From: Caryophanales bacterium UBA3835
GTDB lineage: Bacteria > Bacillota_I > Bacilli_A > RFN20 > CAG-826
Length of the DNA: 9,151 nt
Assembly: GCA_002392945.1 (NCBI GenBank)
Contig: DGHZ01000030.1
Span: forward strand, 4,026-13,176
Direction of reading: 5' to 3'
A model generated the notes under the pieces. That model had not been told where the DNA came from, searched no databases, and saw nothing but the letters and a program-made list of their open reading frames with translations. Shown piece by piece: positions 1 through 5,019 of this stretch (position 1 is the first letter of the stretch; the number at the start of each line of letters is the position of its first letter). The position numbers and the translations under genes are program-made.

Positions 1-32
1 GTAATGTACTACGAATTAAAGGAGAGCAGTAA
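1..32 (+). CDS. 3' end of an upstream Tad-operon gene (partial, reading frame uncertain)
   Basis: The bases before the ATPase start are open in two + frames. One ends at a TAA in 30-32 that shares its last A with the ATPase ATG (C-terminus NVLRIKGEQ). The other stays open to a TAA at 37-39 and would overlap the ATPase start by eight bases (C-terminus MYYELKESSNG). Either fits the tight packing of this operon, where later junctions overlap by 11-17 bases, and the SD GGAGAG at 21-26 would lie inside the upstream gene. There is too little sequence to choose the frame or name a product. That some gene ends here is inferred from operon structure. Confidence 0.3.
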   Translation, partial: NVLRIKGEQ

Positions 33-1099
33 TGGATAAATCAAAAGCAATTTACTATATTGAAAATTCTTTTCTGGCCTCTTTATTTAAGGATGAAGAA
101 GTGACTGATATTTCCTATAACGGAGAGAGCATCTTTTATGTTTCTAATACTTTAGGAAGAAAAAAGAGCACGATAGAAGTTGAACAACAAGTAGTAAGAG
201 ATTTTTTAAGACAAATATCTAATATCAGCGAACAACAATTTTCTTATACAAACCCTAACTTAGATGTATCGATTGGGAAATATCGAATTAACGCCACTCA
301 TCAATCTGTAGGAAAGATCAACAATGAAGATGCTGTTACTTTTTCTATCAGAATCGCATCTGAAAAACCGCGCATTACAAAAGATAGCGTTTTTTTCACT
401 CCAGAGTTAGTGGAGTTAATTGATGTTATTTCAAATAGTGAAAAATCAATTGTTATTGGGGGAGTGACTAGTTCAGGTAAAACAGAATTTCAAAAATACA
501 TTATTCGTAACTTTAAAGAAAATGTCAGAGTGGTGGTTATTGATAACGTATTAGAACTAGATGCAGTAAGAGGCGAATGCGATATTGATTTAACTTGTTG
601 GAAAGTTGATGAAAAAAATCCATACACAAATAGTTCTTTATTAATAAAGAATGCTTTAAGAAATAATCCAGACTGGTTAATATTAGCAGAAGCCAGAGAC
701 AAAGAAATGGTGGATGTTCTTAACTCAGCAATGACGGGGATTCCAATTATTACTACTATCCACGCTTTTGATGTTCGTTCTCTTCCTTATCGTATGGGAA
801 GATTAGTCTTAAGAGGAGAACAAAAGCTCGATTATGATGAGACTCTTAAAGATATCTACTATCATTTTCACTTCTATTTCTACTTAGCGAAGAAAACTAT
901 TAATGGAAACATTGTTCGATATATTTCTAGAGTTGGTTATATCGATAACAAAGGAGAGTTTTACGATATTTATTCTAGAAAAGGAAATAAACATCGATAT
1001 CGTAGATTACCTAATAGTGCTTTATCACTGTTAGAGTTAGATAACGTTTCTGAACATTTTAAAAATACATTCATAGGAGGCGATCAACATGAACAATAA
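32..1099 (+). CDS. TadA/CpaF-type secretion ATPase
   Basis: This is the predicted cytoplasmic hexameric ATPase that powers assembly or secretion of a Tad/Flp-type pilus (type II/IV secretion ATPase superfamily). The 355 residues show an N-terminal domain (about 1-135) and a RecA-like core. The core has Walker A GGVTSSGKT at 143-151 (Lys150), a Walker B-like DWLILAEARD at 214-223 with the catalytic Glu at 220, and the His-box TTIHAFD with His244. The family is usually somewhat longer (about 380-450 residues), so the N-terminus is compact. SD GGAGAG at 21-26 supports the ATG at 32. The 3' end overlaps the next gene by 11 bases, and the TadB/TadC-like genes follow, which strengthens the assignment over a general GspE/VirB11 ATPase. 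Family membership is confident; the exported substrate is unknown. Confidence 0.87.
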   Translation: MDKSKAIYYIENSFLASLFKDEEVTDISYNGESIFYVSNTLGRKKSTIEVEQQVVRDFLRQISNISEQQFSYTNPNLDVSIGKYRINATHQSVGKINNEDAVTFSIRIASEKPRITKDSVFFTPELVELIDVISNSEKSIVIGGVTSSGKTEFQKYIIRNFKENVRVVVIDNVLELDAVRGECDIDLTCWKVDEKNPYTNSSLLIKNALRNNPDWLILAEARDKEMVDVLNSAMTGIPIITTIHAFDVRSLPYRMGRLVLRGEQKLDYDETLKDIYYHFHFYFYLAKKTINGNIVRYISRVGYIDNKGEFYDIYSRKGNKHRYRRLPNSALSLLELDNVSEHFKNTFIGGDQHEQ

Positions 1100-1805
1100 A
1101 TTGTTTATCTTTGTTTTTATTAGTTTGGTGGTGGGGATTATAGCCTATGTTTCTTTAGAAAATATCATAGTATCAGTTTCTATTTTTGCTTTATATCTTA
1201 TTTGTTTAATTCTGATTGTTCTTCCAAAAATCAAGAAATATAATCTAGAAAAAAATAGATATCATGAGTGTTATCACTTTATTAATAACTTCATTATTTC
1301 TTTATCCATTAAGAAATCTATTTCTGGAGCTTTAGAAACTACAGTTGGCTCGATGAATAGTGAATTCGTTGATATGTTTTCTGGTTTAGAAAATATGTCA
1401 GAAAATGAGAAGCTAGAATATCTATCTTCTTATTTTGAATTTTATGACTATTCCTTATTTTTACAAATCATCTTTATTTGGCAAGAAGAGGGGGGCGATA
1501 TTATTACAATGAGCAAATATTTAATTTCTAATATCCGTCATAATGAAGAATATCTAAGCAAAACTGAAACTATCAGCAAAAGAAAATATGTAGAAATTGG
1601 TATTTTGTGGTCTATTTCTTTATTGATATTGCTTATTTTAAGATTTGCCTTAAATGACTTTTATAACAGAGTTAAGGGACAACTAATGTATATAATTTCT
1701 ATTTCCTTGGTATTAGCTTTTGCTTTGTTCACTATTATTATGCTCGTTCAAAAAGGAACCGCTTTAGCCTTGAAAGGATCTTCTAATCATGAAAAGGTCG
1801 CTTAA
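1089..1805 (+). CDS. TadB-like inner-membrane platform protein (type II secretion F family)
   Basis: Predicted membrane platform subunit that couples the ATPase to pilin assembly. The 238-residue protein has two N-terminal hydrophobic helices (about 4-22 and 26-46), a cytoplasmic mostly helical domain (about 55-165), and two C-terminal helices (about 172-190 and 199-222). That 2+2 arrangement is the known TadB/TadC layout. The segment FIWQEEGGDIITMSKYL near 136-152 resembles the 'G-D-hydrophobic' turn seen in GspF-like domains; this is recognition by eye, not a search. A consensus SD AGGAGG at 1075-1080 fixes the start, which lies inside the end of the ATPase gene. The 3' end overlaps the next gene by 17 bases, so the genes are probably translationally coupled. 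It is called TadB rather than TadC from gene order only. Confidence 0.7.
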   Translation: MNNKLFIFVFISLVVGIIAYVSLENIIVSVSIFALYLICLILIVLPKIKKYNLEKNRYHECYHFINNFIISLSIKKSISGALETTVGSMNSEFVDMFSGLENMSENEKLEYLSSYFEFYDYSLFLQIIFIWQEEGGDIITMSKYLISNIRHNEEYLSKTETISKRKYVEIGILWSISLLILLILRFALNDFYNRVKGQLMYIISISLVLAFALFTIIMLVQKGTALALKGSSNHEKVA

Positions 1806-2460
1806 AGAAAGAATTACCGCGTTAGGTTTATCTTATCAAAAGGAAATGTTATTCCTTATTTTGATTATTATCTTAACTTTAGGTTTAGCCTTTGCCTTAT
1901 ATATATTCCTAAAACAGATTTACGCTCCGATATTTGCTTTAGTGGGCGGAATACTATTGATCTATTTCTATTTATCTAGATATTCTTCATTAGAAAAAAG
2001 AAATGAAAGGAATCATGTTGATGAACTAATTTCTTTACTTTCTTATTTTGAAATATTTATCTCAAATGGGAATAACGTTTATACATCATTTAAAATGCTC
2101 CTTCCTTATGCAGATATATATGTTCAAGAAGCAATTAATTCGATGTTAATGCAGATTGATGTTGATAAGACCATTGGTCCATATATTAATTTTGCTAGCA
2201 AATTTAATAATCGAATTATTGAATCTTTAATGTTATCGATTTATCAGATGGTTGATAACGGAGAAAACTCTATGGAGTTAAGTGAATTTAATATTCTTTT
2301 TAATAACATCAAGGAAAAGCATTTTGATGAGATGATTGATTCGCATAAAAAGGGATTAGATTTCTTTAATTCTTTCCCTTTAATTGGAGCGGGGGCTATT
2401 ACCATCGTCTTATCACTTAGTATTGTTTCGATTATAGGAGATTACATCAATGTCATATAA
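1789..2460 (+). CDS. TadC-like inner-membrane platform protein
   Basis: Second predicted membrane platform component of the Tad-like system, 223 residues. Hydrophobic helices lie at about 18-40 and 45-62. A soluble helical region follows (about 68-190; DELISLLSYFEIFISNG and SLMLSIYQMVDNGENSMELS are typical of GspF-type domains), and a last helix is at about 196-218. It is shorter than most TadC proteins and appears to have a single C-terminal helix. SD AAAGGA at 1773-1778 lies ten bases before the ATG, inside the preceding gene. The end overlaps the next gene by 11 bases. Assignment rests on topology and on its place after the TadA- and TadB-like genes; sequence similarity to named TadC proteins could not be tested. 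Confidence 0.66.
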   Translation: MKRSLKERITALGLSYQKEMLFLILIIILTLGLAFALYIFLKQIYAPIFALVGGILLIYFYLSRYSSLEKRNERNHVDELISLLSYFEIFISNGNNVYTSFKMLLPYADIYVQEAINSMLMQIDVDKTIGPYINFASKFNNRIIESLMLSIYQMVDNGENSMELSEFNILFNNIKEKHFDEMIDSHKKGLDFFNSFPLIGAGAITIVLSLSIVSIIGDYINVI

Positions 2461-2791
2461 GATGGGTTTAATTCTTTCTATGGTTTTTGTGGTGAGTTTT
2501 CTCCTATTAGGAGCAGACATGATGTGTTTATCTGCAGCGTATAGTTATTTAGATTCACATTCTATTTCCATTGGTTATTTAATTGCTAAAAGTGGAAGAG
2601 TGGATTCAGATTATATCTCTTATTTGGAAGAGGCATATAAAGTTCGCTTTGAATCGATTTCTCCAACTGATCCAGCGATTGGTGATGTTGTGGAATATAC
2701 CATTTATCGCTATTATCATCCGCTTATAATGGCGAATCACGACGTTAAGCTTACTGCTTCACGCACAACTGTGATTGGGTATTACGGATAG
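2450..2791 (+). CDS. Small single-helix exported protein of the Tad operon (possible TadE-like minor pilin)
   Basis: A 113-residue protein with one N-terminal hydrophobic segment (about 5-30, GLILSMVFVVSFLLLGADM) followed by a polar, presumably extracellular domain (about 35-113) rich in Tyr and Ser. That is the shape of TadE/TadF-type pseudopilins, but no Glu at +5 of a clear prepilin cleavage site can be seen, and I do not recognise the family. SD AGGAG at 2436-2440 lies nine bases before the ATG. The gene overlaps the TadC-like gene and is followed 12 bases later by another tiny membrane protein gene. A role as a structural or minor pilin is inferred from operon position and topology alone. 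Confidence 0.55.
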   Translation: MSYKMGLILSMVFVVSFLLLGADMMCLSAAYSYLDSHSISIGYLIAKSGRVDSDYISYLEEAYKVRFESISPTDPAIGDVVEYTIYRYYHPLIMANHDVKLTASRTTVIGYYG

Positions 2792-2803
2792 AAAGGAGAA
2801 AAT

Positions 2804-3025
2804 ATGTCGGAAATCAAAGGCCAACTTCTTGGCATTATCTTAACTTTGATTGTCTTTGGAGCAATTTCAATTGTTCTCGCTAACGTTTATTCTAGTTCCG
2901 CTACTAAAGTTAGTTTATTCTCTGAACACATTGAAACAGGCGCTGTTGATGAAATTGGGTTCAGCGTTCCAAATGGTGCAGTCGTTAGAAACGATGCAGT
3001 AGCATTCACAGGACTTTCTTACTAA
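2804..3025 (+). CDS. 73-residue pilin-sized membrane protein (candidate Flp-like major pilin)
   Basis: The product starts MSEIKG, followed by a hydrophobic helix (about 7-27, QLLGIILTLIVFGAISIVLA) and a short Ser/Thr/Val-rich tail ending at Tyr73. A charged short leader ending in Gly before a long hydrophobic helix resembles class IV prepilins (cleavage after Lys-Gly at residues 5-6), and Flp pilins are this small. However, the usual Glu/Tyr pair after the cleavage point is missing. A strong SD AAAGGAG at 2792-2798, better than those of its neighbours, is consistent with an abundant structural subunit. It is the last gene before the terminator at 3033-3062. The pilin role is inferred; the sequence has no firm family signature that I recognise. 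Confidence 0.5.
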   Translation: MSEIKGQLLGIILTLIVFGAISIVLANVYSSSATKVSLFSEHIETGAVDEIGFSVPNGAVVRNDAVAFTGLSY

Positions 3026-3032
3026 TCAAACA

Positions 3033-3062
3033 AAGAAGAGAGGATTTTGCCTCTTTTCTTTT
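3033..3062 (+). terminator. Intrinsic terminator of the Tad-like operon
   Basis: Arms at 3033-3043 and 3050-3060 form an 11-bp stem (AAGAAGAGAGG with CCTCTTTTCTT, one G-U pair) around the six-base loop ATTTTG, running into T residues. It starts eight bases after the stop codon of the last operon gene. The 3' side also carries short T-runs that could act as the U-tract. Confidence 0.75.
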
Positions 3063-3075
3063 ATCCACAAACGTT

Positions 3076-3081
3076 TACAAT
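3076..3081 (+). promoter_or_regulatory. Predicted -10 box of the acyl carrier protein gene
   Basis: TACAAT matches five of six bases of TATAAT and lies just after the operon terminator. A start near 3088 would give a 5' leader of about 13 nt that still includes the SD CGGAGG (3089-3094). No convincing -35 is visible at 17±1 bp, so this is a moderate call. Confidence 0.4.
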
Positions 3082-3100
3082 ATTGTTACGGAGGCTTTAT

Positions 3101-3325
3101 ATGGACACCAGAAAAGTTGTATCAGATATCTTAGCAAAAAGAATCGATGTATCAGGGTTAAAAGAAGATGATTCCTTAAAAAATATCGGATTAGATTCTC
3201 TTGATTTAGTGGAAGTGATGCTTGAAATTGAGGACGTTTTAGGCATTGAATTTGATTCTGAAGAAATCGCAGAACTAACTACCCTTAAAAGCGTTTTGGA
3301 TTTAATTAATTCCAAAATTAAATAA
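3101..3325 (+). CDS. acpP: Acyl carrier protein
   Basis: A 74-residue acyl carrier protein that carries acyl chains on a 4'-phosphopantetheine arm for fatty-acid or lipid synthesis in the cytoplasm. The attachment motif is GLDSLDLVEV with Ser33, and the protein has the usual four-helix acidic ACP pattern and length (about 75-80 residues). An ATG at 3047 in the same frame is open but would lie inside the terminator loop and add a non-ACP, hydrophobic N-terminus. The ATG at 3101 is preceded by SD CGGAGG with good spacing and gives a normal ACP start (MDTRKV). It stands alone between a terminator and a tRNA pair, with no fatty-acid genes beside it. The family is very confident. That it is the main housekeeping ACP is probable but unproven. 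Confidence 0.92.
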   Translation: MDTRKVVSDILAKRIDVSGLKEDDSLKNIGLDSLDLVEVMLEIEDVLGIEFDSEEIAELTTLKSVLDLINSKIK

Positions 3326-3331
3326 TGCTCC

Positions 3332-3361
3332 TTGATTTTGTAATATTTATTAATATATAAT
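3332..3361 (+). promoter_or_regulatory. Promoter of the tRNA-Asn/tRNA-Glu unit
   Basis: -35 TTGATT (3332-3337) and a perfect -10 TATAAT (3356-3361) are separated by 18 bp. Transcription would begin near 3368, about 25 nt before the mature 5' end of tRNA-Asn. This is the closest match to the sigma-70/sigma-A consensus in the window, as expected for a stable-RNA promoter. Confidence 0.8.
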
Positions 3362-3392
3362 CATTCTTGCGTTTTTAAAACGTAAGTGAGCT

Positions 3393-3468
3393 GCCTACCT
3401 AGCTCAGTCGGTAGAGCTATCGGCTGTTAACCGATCGGTCGTGGGTTCGAGTCCCTCGGTAGGCGCCA
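3393..3468 (+). tRNA. tRNA-Asn (anticodon GTT)
   Basis: A 76-nt cloverleaf can be drawn by hand. The acceptor GCCTACC (3393-3399) pairs with GGTAGGC (3458-3464), followed by discriminator G and an encoded CCA (3466-3468). The D stem is GCTC/GAGC, and the anticodon stem ATCGG/CCGAT holds loop CTGTTAA with anticodon GTT at 3426-3428. The T loop TTCGAGT is in a stem GTGGG/CCCTC. All stems pair fully except one T-T opposition in the T stem (3442 with 3456). tRNA-Glu follows five bases later on the same predicted transcript. Confidence 0.95.
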
Positions 3469-3473
3469 CTCTT

Positions 3474-3550
3474 GGCCTGTTGGAGAAGCGGCTTAACTCA
3501 CCACCCTTTCACGGTGGCATTCATGGGTTCGAATCCCATACAGGTCACCA
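3474..3550 (+). tRNA. tRNA-Glu (anticodon TTC)
   Basis: A 77-nt cloverleaf. The acceptor GGCCTGT (3474-3480) pairs with ACAGGTC (3541-region) with one G-T pair, discriminator A and encoded CCA (3548-3550). The anticodon stem CCACC/GGTGG holds loop CTTTCAC with anticodon TTC at 3508-3510. The T arm ATGGG-TTCGAAT-CCCAT is perfect. The D stem is GAG/CTC. Cotranscribed with tRNA-Asn, and the terminator at 3564-3590 follows. Confidence 0.95.
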
Positions 3551-3563
3551 ATAGTTGATAATT

Positions 3564-3590
3564 GGATTGATACAAAGTCAATCCTTTTTT
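3564..3590 (+). terminator. Intrinsic terminator of the tRNA unit (GGATTGATAC-type repeat, copy 1)
   Basis: GGATTGA (3564-3570) pairs perfectly with TCAATCC (3578-3584) around a seven-base loop TACAAAG, followed by six T (3585-3590). The 5' arm and loop share GGATTGATACA with hairpins at 4921-4949 and 6827-6853. Confidence 0.9.
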
Positions 3591-3620
3591 CTTTCTCAAA
3601 AAAGTCTATTATATGATAGA

Positions 3621-3637
3621 ATAAGACAAAGTCTTAT
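3621..3637 (+). repeat. Inverted repeat ATAAGAC-AAA-GTCTTAT (possible operator)
   Basis: A perfect 7-bp palindrome with a three-base centre lies immediately upstream of, and overlaps by three bases, the 17-nt promoter element at 3635-3651. Its place between the likely -35 region and the -10 box is typical of a repressor site. No regulator gene is adjacent, so the operator role is inference. Confidence 0.4.
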
Positions 3638-3651
3638 GATAAGATATAAAC
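3635..3651 (+). promoter_or_regulatory. Extended -10 promoter element TATGATAAGATATAAAC (copy 1)
   Basis: Contains an extended -10 (TG-A-TAAGAT, -10 at 3640-3645). The ATG of the downstream short gene starts at 3652, seven bases after the -10, so the transcript would be leaderless. A near-identical 17-mer (16 of 17 bases) is at 4047-4063. The -35 region is weak (TAGAAT at 3617-3622). Confidence 0.5.
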
Positions 3652-4029
3652 ATGACGAAAAAGAAAAGATTAACTCATGATCAAAAGATAATAAAGGCTT
3701 TAGAAAAAATCAAAATTCCTATTGTTGATGAACTTAGGAATTTGTCTATCTTTTTTAAAGCAAGGTAACGAAGCAATGAGACTGGGATGGAACATGTAGC
3801 TAAGAATTATCATGACTTGGATCCAAGTGATATTGAATTATTAGTAGATTGTATCAAAAATCCTATTGAACATATTAAAGATAAAAGATATCCAAAAACA
3901 TACTGTTATTACCACGCAAGAAAGCATGACAAAAATCATTTCATTAAAGTTGTTGTTAAAGTTGATAATGACTCAAAAACCGGTTATATATCTTCGATAT
4001 TTATTGCTTCAAAAATCAAAAATAAGTAG
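3652..4029 (+). pseudogene. Stop-interrupted small gene, possible RelE/Barnase-EndoU-like (PBECR-type) nuclease relic
   Basis: One frame runs from ATG 3652 to TAG 4029 (126 codons) and is broken only by TAA at 3766-3768. The first part is 38 residues (MTKKKRLTHDQKIIKALEKI...). The second continues in the same frame as RSNETGMEHVAKNYHDL... to ...SSIFIASKIKNK. The pieces look like one small protein cut by a single-base nonsense change (for example AAA or CAA to TAA). The second part could start at ATG 3787 (80 residues), but there is no SD before it. The layout NETGxEH...HxL...DIE..., an 'IKNP' turn and a final beta-rich half (FIKVVVKVDN...GYISSIF) reminds me of short phage/toxin nucleases of the PBECR group. 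This is a weak, by-eye resemblance. No antitoxin gene is next to it, unless the RNA at 4064 plays a part. Confidence 0.55.
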
Positions 4030-4046
4030 TGGATTTAGCAAGCTAA

Positions 4047-4063
4047 TATGATAAAATATAAAC
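4047..4063 (+). promoter_or_regulatory. Extended -10 promoter element TATGATAAAATATAAAC (copy 2)
   Basis: Extended -10 with TG at 4049-4050 and TAAAAT at 4052-4057 (five of six to consensus). No clear -35 is present, which an extended -10 does not strictly need. Transcription would begin near 4063-4064, exactly where the structured RNA region starts. It is nearly identical to 3635-3651. Confidence 0.6.
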
Positions 4064-4184
4064 GTCAAAGGTGGAAAGTCGCTGTGCGACCACGACGCAT
4101 TTCTTCGGAAATGGATTGACTAGCGATTCAGGATGCAGCGCCCTGATTGACAAATAATCACATCTCTCAGAGATGTTTTCTTTT
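4064..4184 (+). ncRNA. Predicted structured small RNA of about 120 nt, family unknown
   Basis: The segment is clearly more GC-rich than its surroundings and is bounded by an extended -10 promoter and an intrinsic terminator. A closing helix GTCAA/TTGAC (4064-4068 with 4116-4120) encloses two hairpins. One is GTCGC-TGT-GCGAC (4078-4090), flanked by GTG/CAC. The other is CATTTC-TTCG-GAAATG (4098-4113), with a stable UUCG tetraloop. A third stem, TCAGG/CCTGA (4128-4132 with 4142-4146), follows, then the terminator hairpin. It lacks the GGAA SRP loop, tmRNA and RNase P signatures, and I see no riboswitch consensus that I know. It could be a stand-alone small RNA or a leader attenuator for the acetyltransferase gene, but that gene has its own -10 box. 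No function is assigned. Confidence 0.55.
4161..4184 (+). terminator. Intrinsic terminator of the small RNA
   Basis: CATCTC (4161-4166) pairs with GAGATG (4170-4175) around loop TCA, followed by TTTTCTTTT (4176-4184). It ends 23 bases before the next start codon, so it separates the RNA transcript from the acetyltransferase gene or could attenuate it. Confidence 0.8.
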
Positions 4185-4192
4185 ATACTTTT

Positions 4193-4201
4193 TGCTATCA
4201 T
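4193..4201 (+). promoter_or_regulatory. Extended -10 of the acetyltransferase gene
   Basis: TGC-TATCAT gives an extended -10 (TATCAT at 4196-4201). The ATG at 4208 is seven bases downstream of the box, where transcription normally starts, so a leaderless mRNA is predicted. No good -35 is present because the preceding sequence is the terminator T-tract. Confidence 0.5.
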
Positions 4202-4207
4202 ATTTAT

Positions 4208-4852
4208 ATGGAAAAAGAGATGAAACCAATTTATCCGAATTCACAATTTAAGTCTTTTTGTTATATCAAAAGCGTAGTTACTAGGCCAAACATTATAGTG
4301 GGTGATTACTCCTATTATGATGATATGGATGAAGGACCAGAATCGTTTGAAAAACACGTCACTCATCACTATGACTTTATGGGTGATAAGCTTATTATTG
4401 GTAAATTTGTTGCAATAGCAAGAGGCGTGGAATTTGTCATGAATGGTGCTAATCACATGTTAGATTGTTTTACAACTTATCCTTTTGAGATCATTGATGA
4501 ATTCAAAGGTCTATCTAGACCATTCAGAGATAGAGGAAACCGTGGAGATACAGTCGTTGGAAATGATGTTTGGATTGGACAAAATGTCACAATTCTTCCA
4601 GGAGTCCATATTGGTGATGGTGCAGTTATCGGCGCTAATGCGGTAGTGGCAAAAGACGTTCCTCCTTATGCGGTTGTCGTAGGTAACCCCGCAGTTGTTA
4701 AGAAATATAGATTTGATAAAGAAACAATTGATCTTCTTTTGGAACTCAAGTGGTGGGATAAAGATATTGAAGAAATCAAAAAACTAATCCCATTACTTAC
4801 TGGGGATATAGAACAAAGCAAAAAAGAACTTAAAAAGCTATTAAAGAAATAG
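4208..4852 (+). CDS. Vat/CatB-like xenobiotic O-acetyltransferase (hexapeptide repeat)
   Basis: Acetyl-CoA-dependent O-acetyltransferase of the left-handed beta-helix XAT group, which acetylates streptogramin A (Vat) or chloramphenicol (CatB); other hydroxyl substrates are possible. The 214 residues show IIVGDYSYYDD (29-39), a SFEKHV...Y segment, GDKLIIGKFVAIARGVEFVMNGANH (59-83) with the predicted catalytic His83, then hexapeptide coils including VVGNDVWIGQNVTILPGVHIGDGAVIGANAVV written over 116-147. The KWWD motif at 181-184 and a Lys-rich C-terminal helix follow. Order and length match Vat proteins closely. No SD precedes the ATG at 4208, and a leaderless start is predicted; an ATG at 4220 (residue 5) is a second possibility. 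The neighbouring stop-broken gene and small RNA give it an accessory look. The XAT family is confident; drug resistance is inferred. Confidence 0.85.
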   Translation: MEKEMKPIYPNSQFKSFCYIKSVVTRPNIIVGDYSYYDDMDEGPESFEKHVTHHYDFMGDKLIIGKFVAIARGVEFVMNGANHMLDCFTTYPFEIIDEFKGLSRPFRDRGNRGDTVVGNDVWIGQNVTILPGVHIGDGAVIGANAVVAKDVPPYAVVVGNPAVVKKYRFDKETIDLLLELKWWDKDIEEIKKLIPLLTGDIEQSKKELKKLLKK

Positions 4853-4879
4853 TGTTCGGCCTGTGATTGTTGGTGTTCG
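4852..4879 (+). repeat. Short direct repeat GTGTTCGG, two copies 20 bp apart
   Basis: GTGTTCGG occurs at 4852-4859 and 4872-4879, directly after the acetyltransferase stop codon. No gene or promoter is evident in 4853-4912, so the repeat is noted only as sequence structure; with eight bases it may be chance. Confidence 0.3.
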
Positions 4880-4912
4880 GTTGTATCAAAACACTGAAAA
4901 CATGCCAACGTA

Positions 4913-4949
4913 GTTAAATAGAATTGATACAATAGTGTCAGTCCTTTTT
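4913..4949 (+). terminator. Terminator-like dispersed repeat (copy 2), after the acetyltransferase gene
   Basis: GTTAAATA followed by GAATTGATAC (4921-4930), loop AATA and GTGTCAGTCC (4935-4944), then TTTTT. The stem is 10 bp with two G-U pairs and one A-C mismatch. It matches the copy at 6819-6853 over GTTAAATAGRATTGATACA and the 3' arm TCAGTCCTTTT. It would end the acetyltransferase transcript, about 60 nt after its stop codon. Confidence 0.65.
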
Positions 4950-4968
4950 GATTTGTGTGGCACTATTG
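4930..4968 (+). repeat. Inverted repeat overlapping terminator copy 2
   Basis: CAATAGTGTCA (4930-4940) is complementary to TGGCACTATTG (4958-4968) at 10 of 11 positions, including eight in a row. The left arm overlaps the terminator loop and 3' arm, so the two hairpins exclude each other. It also lies just upstream of the secreted-protein gene, so it might be an operator or an alternative RNA fold. Confidence 0.4.
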
Positions 4969-5019
4969 TGACAGACTTTGTGGTAACATTAAAAAGAATT
5001 TTAAAAGTGAGGTATTTTT

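Noticed and set aside
3047..3100. Longer upstream start for the acyl carrier protein gene.
   Set aside because: It would begin inside the terminator hairpin and add a non-ACP hydrophobic leader; ATG 3101 has a proper SD and gives the normal family start.
3097..3315. Minus-strand open frame opposite the acyl carrier protein gene (and similar antisense frames opposite 490-702, 4241-4456, 4666-4932 and 8934-9125).
   Set aside because: They are mirror frames of well-supported genes, with no SD and no family resemblance.
4071..4157. A GTG-started 28-codon frame inside the structured RNA, with Cys/Ser/Thr content reminiscent of a small modified peptide.
   Set aside because: No good SD, composition explained by the RNA helices, and no processing or export genes nearby.
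4064..4160. SRP (4.5S) RNA, hammerhead or twister ribozyme.
   Set aside because: There is no GGAA-loop helix 8 motif, no CUGANGA/GAAA core and no twister consensus; only chance short matches.
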